Assembly: GCA_000306725.1 (NCBI GenBank)
Contig: CP003083.1
Span: 2,778,042 to 2,842,041, forward strand
Length of the DNA stretch: 64,000 bases
Source: Methanolobus psychrophilus R15
GTDB lineage: Archaea > Halobacteriota > Methanosarcinia > Methanosarcinales > Methanosarcinaceae
Reading direction: 5' to 3'
Shown one piece after another: positions 40,409 through 48,503 of the stretch; positions within the stretch are counted from its first letter, which is position 1; each line of letters opens with the position of its first letter. The position numbers were made by a program, and so were the translations under genes. The notes beneath the pieces were generated by a model. It was not told the DNA's origin. It worked only from the letters and a program-made list of their open reading frames with translations, and made no database searches.

Positions 40409-41671
40409 ATGGGGGAAATTACGACTGAAGATTTATCTATGAATTTAGATAAATATAAGTTAATTGATATAAGGTCCATTGATGCTTATAATGGATGGAA
40501 AGAGGGTGGAGAAGCAAAAAGCGGACACATAAAAGGTGCGAAATCACTACCTTATAAATGGTCACACTATATTGACTGGATAGAGATTGTCAGAAATAAA
40601 AAAATCCTGCCGGAAGATCCTCTAGTTATATACGGGTATGAAAGGCATACAACAGAAGAAGTGGCAAAGCAGTTTGAAAAGGCAGGATACTCTGATGTAA
40701 CTGTTTTCAACTCATTTTTAGAATGGGCGGAAAAGGACCTGCCAATGGAAAATCTTGAAAGGTACAGACAACTGGTTTCAGCCGACTGGCTTAACCGTTT
40801 GATCACAACAAAGGGTGCTCCTGAATATGACAGCGACAGGTTCGTGGTATGTCATGCTCATTACAGGAACCCTTCTGATTATGATGAAGGTCACATTCCG
40901 GGAGCAATATCTGTTGACACGAACACCCTTGAATCCCCGCAAACATGGAATCGTCGCTCGCCCGAAGAACTGAAGGAAGCACTGGAAAGCGCAGGAATAT
41001 CACATGATACGACGGTTATCGTTTACGGAAGGTTCTCCTATCCGAAGAACGAGGATCCTTTTCCGGGAAGCAGCGCAGGTCATCTGGGTGCAATGAGATG
41101 TGCGTTCATCATGCTCTATGCCGGTGTAAAAGATGTACGTATACTTAATGGCGGCCTCCAGTCATGGCTTGATTCGGGGTATGATATAACAAAAGAGCCT
41201 GCTCAAAGTAACAGGGTCTCTTTTGGTATCGATATTCCACAGAAACCGGAGATAGTTGTCGATCTCGAGGAAGCGAAGGAGATACTTTCATCCCCTGACA
41301 AAAACCTGGTGTGTGTCAGAAGCTGGAGGGAATATATCGGAGAGATAAGCGGGTATAATTATATTGAGAAAAAAGGCAGGATCCCGGGAGCAGTGTTCGG
41401 GGATTGTGGCTCAGACGCTTACCATATGGAAAACTACAGGAACCTGGACCATACCATGCGCGAATATGGGGAGGTTGTGGAAAACTGGAAGAAGGTCGGG
41501 ATCACTCCCGAAAAGCGCAATGCGTTCTACTGCGGGACTGGCTGGAGGGGCAGTGAGGCCTTCTTTAACGCGTGGCTTATGGGCTGGGATAGATCCGCAG
41601 TCTATGATGGCGGATGGTTTGAGTGGAGCAACAATGATCTACCTTTTGAGACGGGTGTGCCGGAAGAATGA
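40409..41671 (+). CDS. eanB: Multi-domain rhodanese, probable EanB-type ergothioneine synthase
   Basis: A 420-residue protein with three rhodanese-like domains (about 1-115, 122-268, 280-418). Domains one and two lack a catalytic Cys (VIYGYERH and VIVYGRFS at the active-site loops). Only the third has it, Cys375 in FYCGTGWRGSE. In the anaerobic ergothioneine enzyme EanB of Chlorobium the single active Cys (Cys412, as I recall) sits in the same CGTGWR loop, with a key Tyr 59 residues earlier (Tyr353); here Tyr316 is exactly 59 before Cys375. EanB transfers polysulfide sulfur onto hercynine. The next gene makes hercynine, which supports the call strongly. A general thiosulfate sulfurtransferase is the alternative. 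Confidence 0.82.
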   Translation: MGEITTEDLSMNLDKYKLIDIRSIDAYNGWKEGGEAKSGHIKGAKSLPYKWSHYIDWIEIVRNKKILPEDPLVIYGYERHTTEEVAKQFEKAGYSDVTVFNSFLEWAEKDLPMENLERYRQLVSADWLNRLITTKGAPEYDSDRFVVCHAHYRNPSDYDEGHIPGAISVDTNTLESPQTWNRRSPEELKEALESAGISHDTTVIVYGRFSYPKNEDPFPGSSAGHLGAMRCAFIMLYAGVKDVRILNGGLQSWLDSGYDITKEPAQSNRVSFGIDIPQKPEIVVDLEEAKEILSSPDKNLVCVRSWREYIGEISGYNYIEKKGRIPGAVFGDCGSDAYHMENYRNLDHTMREYGEVVENWKKVGITPEKRNAFYCGTGWRGSEAFFNAWLMGWDRSAVYDGGWFEWSNNDLPFETGVPEE

Positions 41672-42630
41672 TCATAGAAGATTTAATGCCAGAGGTCGGA
41701 GAAACTTCGATCAGAGAAAAACTGGTAGCTTGCCTGAAGTCCAATCCTAAAACCCTTCCCTGTATGTTCTTCTACGATCAGAGTGGGTCGGAACTGTTTG
41801 AGAAGATAACAAAACTTGAGGAATATTATCCTCCGAAGATCGAGATCCCTTTGCTCAGATCAACAGCCAGGAAATTTAACGGGGTGCTTAAGGACTGCGA
41901 TATCGTAGAGCTTGGGAGCGGGGATTGTTCGAAGATCTCCGTGTTCCTTGACGAGGTTCCTGAAGAATCACGTAAGAACATAGTGTATTATCCAGTTGAC
42001 GTTTCCAGAGAGGCTATAGAAAAATCCGGCCTCATCCTCCAGAAGAAATATCCTGAAATGGGACTTCATGGGATCAATGCTGATTTTCTCGAGCATATTG
42101 AAAAGATCCGGGGAAAAAGAAAGAGGCTCTTCTGTTTCTTCGGGAGCACAATAGGTAATCTGACTGAAGCAAAAGCCATGGAGTTTCTGAGAAACCTGGA
42201 CAGTGTCATGAATAAAAAAGACAGGCTTCTTCTTGGAATGGATATGGTAAAAGATATCGATGTAATCGAGAGAGCCTACAATGACAGCCAGGGGATCACT
42301 GCGAAATTCAATAAGAATATACTGAAGGTTACAAATAGTCATCTCGGAACGGATTTCAATCCTGATGATTTCGAGCATGTCGCTTTCTTCAATAAAGCAT
42401 ATTCCCGGATCGAGATGCACCTGAGAGCAAAAAGGGATCTGGAAGTGACAAGTCCTCTGCTGAAAGAGAATATAATCTTCAAAAAAGGCGAGATGATCCA
42501 TACGGAAAACTCTCATAAATATACTGTAGGCCATATCAGGAAAATGGCAGATGCTGCAGGGCTTTTCCTGGCGAACATCTATACCGATGAGAAAAAGTGG
42601 TTCTCTCTTGCTGAAATGGTGAAAAGATGA
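41668..42630 (+). CDS. eanA: L-histidine N-alpha-methyltransferase, EgtD/EanA type (hercynine synthase)
   Basis: A 320-residue SAM-dependent enzyme that trimethylates histidine to hercynine. EgtD-family motifs are complete: FYDQSGSELFEKIT with EEYYP (histidine-binding Tyr), SAM loop VELGSGDCSK, CFFGSTIGNL, LLLGMDMVKD, AYNDSQGITAKFNKN, FFNKAYSRIEMHL and the C-terminal HTENSHKY, whose Glu and Ser match the histidine-binding pair of EgtD. The start overlaps the eanB stop (ATGA), and the end overlaps sufS (ATGA), so the four genes are translationally coupled. No egtB or egtE homologue is present, as expected for an anaerobe. Confidence 0.9.
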   Translation: MIIEDLMPEVGETSIREKLVACLKSNPKTLPCMFFYDQSGSELFEKITKLEEYYPPKIEIPLLRSTARKFNGVLKDCDIVELGSGDCSKISVFLDEVPEESRKNIVYYPVDVSREAIEKSGLILQKKYPEMGLHGINADFLEHIEKIRGKRKRLFCFFGSTIGNLTEAKAMEFLRNLDSVMNKKDRLLLGMDMVKDIDVIERAYNDSQGITAKFNKNILKVTNSHLGTDFNPDDFEHVAFFNKAYSRIEMHLRAKRDLEVTSPLLKENIIFKKGEMIHTENSHKYTVGHIRKMADAAGLFLANIYTDEKKWFSLAEMVKR

Positions 42631-43808
42631 CCGATTTCAAGAAAGATTTCCCGATACTTGAAAAAGAGATATATGGAAAACGGCTGGTTTACCTTGATAA
42701 CGCGGCAACGAGCCAGAAACCAAGCTATGTGATCGAGACTATCTCTGAGTTCTACAGATCGGATAATGGTAATATACACCGGGGAGTACATTACCTGAGT
42801 GAGGTCTCAAGTGAAAAGTATGAGAAAGCAAGGGAAAAGGTCAGTGACTTCATAGGCGCCCGTGACCCGGCTGAAGTGACATTCACTGCCGGAACAACTG
42901 ATTCGATCAACCAGGTTGCATGCTCGCTTGAACCAATCCTGAAGGGAAACGAGGTTCTGATCACTGGTGTTGAGCACCACTCAAATATCGTGCCATGGCA
43001 GCTTGCAGGAGCAAAACTCCGGGCAATCCCGATTGACGAAGATTGTAATTTGCTGACAGATTCCATAGAGATCACGGATAAAACGAAATTGATAGCCATA
43101 TCCCATGTCTCGAATGTCCTTGGTTCCGTCAATCCCATCAAAGAGATAACCGAAATAGCAAAAGACCACGATATCCCTGTGCTTGTAGATGCGGCCCAGT
43201 CGATACAGCATCTGCCAATTGATGTGAAGGATATAGGTTGTGATTTCCTGGCATTCTCAGGCCACAAGATGTATGCAGCAACCGGAGTTGGCGTGCTTTA
43301 CACAAGTGAGCGTTTCAGTGATATCATGCCGGCAAAAGGCGGAGGAGGCATGGTTGACAAAGTAACTCTTGAAAGAACAACATACCTGAACCCCCCTTTA
43401 AGGTACGAGGCAGGCACGCCGCACATCGCGGGTGCAATAAGTGTTGCTGCAGCAATTGATTACATGCAGAATATAGGCATGGATGAGATCAGAAAGCACG
43501 AGCATAATGTATATTCCTACGCAAGGAAAAAACTGCTGGAAACGGATGGTGTGACAGGTTACGGGAACACTGACGAGATGTGCGGTTCCATCTCATTCAA
43601 CCTTGACAATATCCATCAGTACGACACAGGAATGATACTGGATAAAATGGGGATCGCTGTCAGGACCGGACATCACTGCGCTCAGCCATTGATGAGATCC
43701 CTCGGAACCGAAGGCACCGTGCGTGCAAGTTTTGCATTGTACAATACTGAAGAAGATGCCGACATGCTCATTGAAGGCATAGAGAAAGTAAGGATGATGT
43801 ATGCATGA
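42627..43808 (+). CDS. sufS: Cysteine desulfurase, SufS type
   Basis: A 393-residue PLP enzyme that takes sulfur from cysteine as an enzyme persulfide. The sequence shows YLDNAATSQKP, GVEHHSNIVPW, DAAQSIQHLPIDV, the PLP Lys in FSGHKMYAATG and the persulfide Cys in RTGHHCAQPLM, the short-loop form of the SufS/CsdA group. It sits between the histidine methyltransferase and a SufE-like acceptor with ATGA overlaps on both sides. No sufBC genes are nearby, so the likely sulfur customer is the rhodanese EanB, not only Fe-S assembly. Confidence 0.93.
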   Translation: MTDFKKDFPILEKEIYGKRLVYLDNAATSQKPSYVIETISEFYRSDNGNIHRGVHYLSEVSSEKYEKAREKVSDFIGARDPAEVTFTAGTTDSINQVACSLEPILKGNEVLITGVEHHSNIVPWQLAGAKLRAIPIDEDCNLLTDSIEITDKTKLIAISHVSNVLGSVNPIKEITEIAKDHDIPVLVDAAQSIQHLPIDVKDIGCDFLAFSGHKMYAATGVGVLYTSERFSDIMPAKGGGGMVDKVTLERTTYLNPPLRYEAGTPHIAGAISVAAAIDYMQNIGMDEIRKHEHNVYSYARKKLLETDGVTGYGNTDEMCGSISFNLDNIHQYDTGMILDKMGIAVRTGHHCAQPLMRSLGTEGTVRASFALYNTEEDADMLIEGIEKVRMMYA

Positions 43809-44212
43809 GGGATGCTGTCCAGGACGATATCATAAAACAATTCGATGGCCTTGAATGGCTTGACAAGTACGGTCTGCTTATCTCCTTTGCCAAAGAGCTC
43901 GAGCCCATGGATGAAAAGTTCAAGACCGAAGAGAACTCAATCAGCGGGTGCCAGTCCAAGGTCTGGATCAGGACTTATAGGGAGAACGGTAAAATGATTA
44001 TCGATCTCGATAGTGATGCCATGATCACCAGAGGTATCATTTCTCTTTTACTAAAGGTTGTGAACAACCGCTCTCCTCGGGATATTGTAGATCTCGACCT
44101 GTATTTTATCGAAGAGATCGGCTTAAAGTCGAATCTTTCACCTGCAAGGGCGGATGGGCTGGCGTCGATCATCAGGAGGATACGGGAAGTGGCCAAGAGG
44201 GAGGCAAATTGA
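43805..44212 (+). CDS. sufE: SufE-like sulfur acceptor
   Basis: A 135-residue SufE-family protein. The acceptor Cys lies in ISGCQSKVW, near residue 49, the SufE hallmark, and the C-terminal SNLSPARADGLASIIRRI helix matches the family. SufE takes persulfide sulfur from SufS and hands it on. Being the last gene of the eanB-eanA-sufS-sufE operon, it could relay sulfur to Cys375 of the rhodanese. It is convergent with the polyferredoxin gene, 87 bases away. Confidence 0.9.
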   Translation: MRDAVQDDIIKQFDGLEWLDKYGLLISFAKELEPMDEKFKTEENSISGCQSKVWIRTYRENGKMIIDLDSDAMITRGIISLLLKVVNNRSPRDIVDLDLYFIEEIGLKSNLSPARADGLASIIRRIREVAKREAN

Positions 44213-44299
44213 GATAACTCTGGCACCTACTGGTTGTGAAGATGGGAAGCTTGGTGAGTTTGAAAATATTTGATATAGTCTACTTCATAAAAAAGACAT

Positions 44300-45604
44300 T
44301 TATTCATTTTCTCCGCCGGACTCCTTGGCTTTCGCTTCCACACCCTTCCGATATTTAGCATTGCTGAGCAGAGAACCTGCTTTTTCCAGGCGTTTTCTTG
44401 CTGCCTGCAGGTAAGAGGGATCAATGTCCGGCATTTCCACCTCAACATGCTCATGGGGAGGCTCTTTCTCAACTTCAAGGGTCCTTGAGATGTCAGGATA
44501 ATTCCGTTCTCCGGTCTTTATGGAATCGACTGCATCACGCCATTGGCCAGCCCATGGAGAGTCGGGGATGCCGGTATGGGATACTTCAGAGCGAGAGACC
44601 TTCATTACGTCCTTGGGGCAGGCATTGACACAGGCACCACAGTAGATACAGTAGTCCTCTTTTATCGCAATGTTGTTTTTGCCGTCCTCCGGGACATACC
44701 AGAGATGGGAAGGGCAGACATTGAAGCAGCCATGGCAGCCCTGAGGGTCGCACTTACTGATATTGGCATCTATAAGAGAGATCTCACCCTCAAAGGGCTT
44801 CTTAATATCGACGGCCTCATAAGGACACACCACCTGGCACCATGTGCACCTGGTACACTTGTCGTCATCCACTACCAGTCTTCCTTCAATCTTCGGGGCC
44901 TCACCACGCCTTTCTCCCTTTACATGTATTGCTTCCTCGGGGCAGAGGTCCTGGCAAAGTACGCAGTAATCGCATTTGTCCTCATCCACCAGCAAAAGCT
45001 CAAATGGTGAAGGGTCAGTTGGAGTAGGCTCTTTTTCGACGAGAAGGAAAGCATCACAGAACTGAGCGCAAAGGCCACAGAAGTTGCACTTGTCCGTATC
45101 TATCTCTATCTCGCCTTTAACGTCTCCTCCGGACTTATCTTTGAGAGGCGCTATCTCTTCCTTTTTCTTAAAAGTAAACTCAACATCGATGGCATCTTCC
45201 GGACAGGCGGCCTTGCAGATAGCACAGGGAAGACACTTGTCATTCATGCGGACATGTGCATCCAGTTCGGGGAAATTTTCATGTTCCGGAAAATCACCTT
45301 CTGAAGTCATCCTGAATGCGTCAACCGGGCAGAAGCTGGCACACATGGAGCAGAAGGTGCATTTATCCAGGTCCATCATCACCGGGGGCGCATCAAGCCC
45401 GGTAGCTATTTCTTTAATGGGCCCGAGCTCCAGTGCTTTCGTGGGGCAGAGCCTAACACATATGCCGCACCCGATACACCGTTTGTAATCGTAATCAAGG
45501 AGTTTTACGGACTTGTCAGTAATCAATCGATATCTGAAACAGGAGCCATCTATATCCATTTCCCTGGTCACTGCCAACGACTTGTCTCCAGAGGAGTCGC
45601 TCAT
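44300..45604 (-). CDS. Polyferredoxin with eight [4Fe-4S] motifs
   Basis: A 434-residue protein with eight ferredoxin Cys motifs in series, for example CIGCGICVRLCP, CTFCSMCASFCP, CLPCAICKAACP, CNFCGLCAQFC, CDYCVLCQDLCP, CTRCTWCQVVCP, CHGCFNVCP and CIYCGACVNACP, followed by a 100-residue tail with no Cys. The chosen start, ATG 45604, overlaps the hdrA-mvhD stop (ATGA). This resembles the polyferredoxin gene linked to an hdrA gene in Methanosarcina. It should carry electrons between the HdrA fusion protein and another reductase. Confidence 0.9.
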   Translation of the reverse strand: MSDSSGDKSLAVTREMDIDGSCFRYRLITDKSVKLLDYDYKRCIGCGICVRLCPTKALELGPIKEIATGLDAPPVMMDLDKCTFCSMCASFCPVDAFRMTSEGDFPEHENFPELDAHVRMNDKCLPCAICKAACPEDAIDVEFTFKKKEEIAPLKDKSGGDVKGEIEIDTDKCNFCGLCAQFCDAFLLVEKEPTPTDPSPFELLLVDEDKCDYCVLCQDLCPEEAIHVKGERRGEAPKIEGRLVVDDDKCTRCTWCQVVCPYEAVDIKKPFEGEISLIDANISKCDPQGCHGCFNVCPSHLWYVPEDGKNNIAIKEDYCIYCGACVNACPKDVMKVSRSEVSHTGIPDSPWAGQWRDAVDSIKTGERNYPDISRTLEVEKEPPHEHVEVEMPDIDPSYLQAARKRLEKAGSLLSNAKYRKGVEAKAKESGGENE

Positions 45605-47955
45605 TGAGGGCCCTCCTGCAGTTCCGAACCAATAGGACCTATCTTTTCCAGATATTCCACGAAACTTCGGATGGAGCCTGCAAACCTCTCGCCTTCGGCT
45701 GCGGATATCCACTCGACTCTTAGACGGCCTGAATCGATACCGATATCACCGAGCACTTCCTGGAGTGCTTCCATCCTGTGCTTGGCATTGTAGTTCGCAA
45801 ATATGTAATGGCATTCTCCCAGGCGGCACCCAGCAACCAGCACCCCGTCGGCCCCGCGCTCGAAAGCCTCAAGCACGAAGGCAGGGTCCACACGCCCGGC
45901 ACAGGCGACCCTTATAGTTCTGATATTGGTTGGATACTGTATCCTTGATGTACCTGCGAGGTCCGAGCATGTGTAACTGCACCAGTTGCACAGGAATGCT
46001 ATTATGAGAGGGAACTCGGACTTGACCTCTGTAGCCGCCTGTATCTGTGCAATTATCTGCTCATCGGTACTGTTGTGCATGGTTATTGCGTCCGACGGGC
46101 AGGAAGCACTGCATGCGCCACAGCCCATGCAGGATAGCTCCTCCACCACCGCCTTGCGGTCAATCATGCTGATCTTTTTGAACTTGCAAACATCAGCGCA
46201 GATGCCACATCCGATACACACATCGGCGTTCACATGGGCGCTGAGAGGGTCAGCTTCAAGCTCGCCTTTTGAGAGAAGCTGCATTACCTTGGAGGCGGCA
46301 GCACTGCCCTGTGCTATGGAAACCTGTATCTCCTTGGGCCCGGAGGCACAGCCAGCTATGTAAATGCCCTTGACATGGGAATCTACCGGCTTCATTTTGG
46401 GATGGGCTATTGCAAAGAAGCGGTCCGGACGCCTGGAAAGGTTGAACACACGTGATATCCTGTCAGCATCAGGAACATTCTCCAGGCCCGTGGCAAGTAC
46501 AACAAGGTCATACGGCTCTTCATGGATCTCGCCTGCCAAGGTGTCCTCGTATCGCAGATACAGCCTGCCCGTGGCATCCGGCATTATCTCTGCAACCCTG
46601 CCCCGTGTGAAGTCTATGCCCATGGACTGGGTCCTTATATAGTACTCCTCGTACATCTCTCCGGATGCGCGGATGTCAATGTAGTGGATGTTAATATCAA
46701 TATCAGGATAGCGTTCCTTGAGTAACTGGGCGTTCTTCATGCTGGCCATGCAGCAGACCCTTGAACAATATGGATTGCCGACCTTTTCGTCCCTTGAACC
46801 CACACACTGGATGAAGGCTACCTTTTTGGGAACCTGCCCCGTGGACGGCACAACTACCTTTCCTTTGGTGGGGCCTGCAGCATTGAGCAGGCGTTCGAGC
46901 TCCATATTTGTGATCACATCTGGATACAGGCCATACCCATATTCCTGTTTGCGTTTGGCATCGAAGAGGCTGTATCCTGTGGCAAGTACAATGGCTCCTA
47001 CAGTGAACTCAAGAGTTTCCTCCTTCTGTCCGTAATCGATAGCATCCGCAGGGCATGCCTGCTTGCACAGTCCGCAGCCAACGCAGTATTTACTATCTAT
47101 ATAGACTACCTGTGGCACTGCCTGGGGGATAGGCATGTTGATGGCTTTAGTTTTCCCAAGTCCGCAGTCGAAGATGTTGGATATCTCCACAGGACATACG
47201 CGCCCGCATTCATCCACACAGCCTTTGCACTTATTCTCGTCAACATACCTTGGCCTGCGCTTCACGGTCACATTGAAATTGCCCACGGACCCTGTGACCT
47301 CGCTGACCTGCGCCATTGTGATAAGATCGATATTCGGATGGTTCTGCACATCGGTCATCTTGGGCGCCAGCACGCATATGGAACAATCGTTTGTTGGAAA
47401 GACCTCGTTAAGCAGTGCCATCTTACCGCCAATCGTCGGTTCCTTCTCGACCATGATGACATGATAACCTGAATCCGCAAGGGTCAGCGCGGCTTCGATG
47501 CCTGCAACCCCTCCCCCGATAACAAGCACATCCTTTGTGACAGGAACTTTCTTCATCTGCAGCGGGTCAAGCAGTTTCAGTCTGGCGACTCCCATCCTGA
47601 TAAGGTCGAAGGCCTTCTGTGTGGCCATCTGGGGCTCTTCCTGATGCACCCATGAGCACTGCTCCCTGATGTTTGCCATCTCAAGCATGAAAGGGTTCAG
47701 CCCCGCTTTTGCAAGCACCCTCTTGAAGGTAGGCTCGTGCAGATGAGGCGAGCAAGCAGCCACAAGTATGCGGTCAAGCTTGTTCTCTCTTATGTCCTCT
47801 ATTATAGCGTCCTGTCCTGAATCAGAGCACATGAACTGTATGTCCCTGACAACTGCAACATCATCTAAGCCGCCTGCTTTCTCCTGCAGGGAATTAACGT
47901 TAATAGTGTGGGCTATGTTCAGTCCGCAGTGACAGATATATACTCCGATCCGCAT
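45601..47955 (-). CDS. hdrA: HdrA-MvhD fusion protein
   Basis: A 784-residue fusion. The HdrA part carries [48 protein letters not shown], the inserted CKGCVDECGRVCP and three further ferredoxin motifs (CVGCGLCKQACP, CIGCGICADVC, CMGCGACSASCP). The MvhD part (about residues 655-784) carries FLCNWCSYTCSDLAG, CAGRVDPAF and GCRLGECHY. No HdrB or HdrC genes are on this side; the only partner is the polyferredoxin downstream. It could share HdrBC with the other locus or serve a different acceptor. It is convergent with the eanB operon and the hdrCBA operon. Confidence 0.93.
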   Translation of the reverse strand: MRIGVYICHCGLNIAHTINVNSLQEKAGGLDDVAVVRDIQFMCSDSGQDAIIEDIRENKLDRILVAACSPHLHEPTFKRVLAKAGLNPFMLEMANIREQCSWVHQEEPQMATQKAFDLIRMGVARLKLLDPLQMKKVPVTKDVLVIGGGVAGIEAALTLADSGYHVIMVEKEPTIGGKMALLNEVFPTNDCSICVLAPKMTDVQNHPNIDLITMAQVSEVTGSVGNFNVTVKRRPRYVDENKCKGCVDECGRVCPVEISNIFDCGLGKTKAINMPIPQAVPQVVYIDSKYCVGCGLCKQACPADAIDYGQKEETLEFTVGAIVLATGYSLFDAKRKQEYGYGLYPDVITNMELERLLNAAGPTKGKVVVPSTGQVPKKVAFIQCVGSRDEKVGNPYCSRVCCMASMKNAQLLKERYPDIDINIHYIDIRASGEMYEEYYIRTQSMGIDFTRGRVAEIMPDATGRLYLRYEDTLAGEIHEEPYDLVVLATGLENVPDADRISRVFNLSRRPDRFFAIAHPKMKPVDSHVKGIYIAGCASGPKEIQVSIAQGSAAASKVMQLLSKGELEADPLSAHVNADVCIGCGICADVCKFKKISMIDRKAVVEELSCMGCGACSASCPSDAITMHNSTDEQIIAQIQAATEVKSEFPLIIAFLCNWCSYTCSDLAGTSRIQYPTNIRTIRVACAGRVDPAFVLEAFERGADGVLVAGCRLGECHYIFANYNAKHRMEALQEVLGDIGIDSGRLRVEWISAAEGERFAGSIRSFVEYLEKIGPIGSELQEGPQ

Positions 47956-48142
47956 TTTAGGGGCTCCCTTTTGCAGAAATGATGACCTTAGGAGAGATAT
48001 AGTTTTGGATTTTACTTATGTATGAGTTCTTAGTTCATTTAGTCATTCTGTTATTTTTATTGACCAGCCAATATCTGTTTTGTCTGCTCCGGATATCCAA
48101 CCGGAAACTACCCCACTTATATGCAAGTACCTCTAATATTTC

Positions 48143-48158
48143 AGTATCAAAAAGATAT
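48143..48158 (+). promoter_or_regulatory. Duplicated TATC-N5-GATA element, copy before the hcp mini-gene
   Basis: AGTATCAAAAAGATAT is an inverted repeat (TATC/GATA) located about 25 bases before the mini-gene ATG. The same 16 bases stand in the same place upstream of full-length hcp (48463-48478), exactly 320 bases further on, in otherwise diverged promoter DNA. Likely operator. Confidence 0.55.
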
Positions 48159-48180
48159 TGGGATAAAAGGGGTGTAACCA

Positions 48181-48297
48181 ATGTACTGTTACCAGTGTGA
48201 AGAAACAGCTAATGCGCAGGCCTGCATGAAAGTGGGTGTCTGCGGGAAGAAGAGCGAGGTCGCTGAACTGCAGGACGACCTTCAGGTTCTTCTTTAA
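48181..48297 (+). pseudogene. hcp mini-gene: first 32 codons joined to the last six
   Basis: A 38-residue frame that starts MYCYQCEETANAQACMK and keeps the four cluster Cys of Hcp (positions 3, 6, 15, 21). After LQD it jumps to DLQVLL, the C terminus of Hcp, with a normal stop. It lies 206 bases before full-length hcp and shares its promoter layout. Differences from the full gene are largely at third codon positions, which suggests that it was kept as coding DNA after an in-frame deletion of about 520 codons. Either a relic or a small iron-sulfur peptide. Confidence 0.75.
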
Positions 48298-48462
48298 TCC
48301 TTTTTAATTTTGCAGACTATTCAAGTCCGTTATCCTTTATTCTTCCTTTAGGTATCGGTCTGTTATCTTTTGGGTTATCCATTTGCTTTGAGAGTATCTG
48401 CTTGCTTTAGAGGTATCCACTTGGAAACTGTCCCGTATATATGCGATGGTCCCTAATAGCAA

Positions 48463-48478
48463 AGTATCAAAAAGATAT
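48463..48478 (+). promoter_or_regulatory. TATC-N5-GATA element before full-length hcp
   Basis: Identical 16 bases to the copy at 48143. A TATATAT box lies at about 48435-48441, so this element falls at or just after the expected transcription start, where a repressor would act. Hcp is commonly controlled by nitrosative stress regulators; none is identified here. Confidence 0.55.
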
Positions 48479-48503
48479 CAAGTATAGGAAGCGTGTGTCA
48501 AAA

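Noticed and set aside
40409-41671. Rhodanese gene considered as a plain thiosulfate sulfurtransferase
   Set aside because: A plain sulfurtransferase normally has two domains with the Cys in the last one; here there are three, the active loop is CGTGWRGS, and the gene is fused by overlap to a histidine methyltransferase gene.
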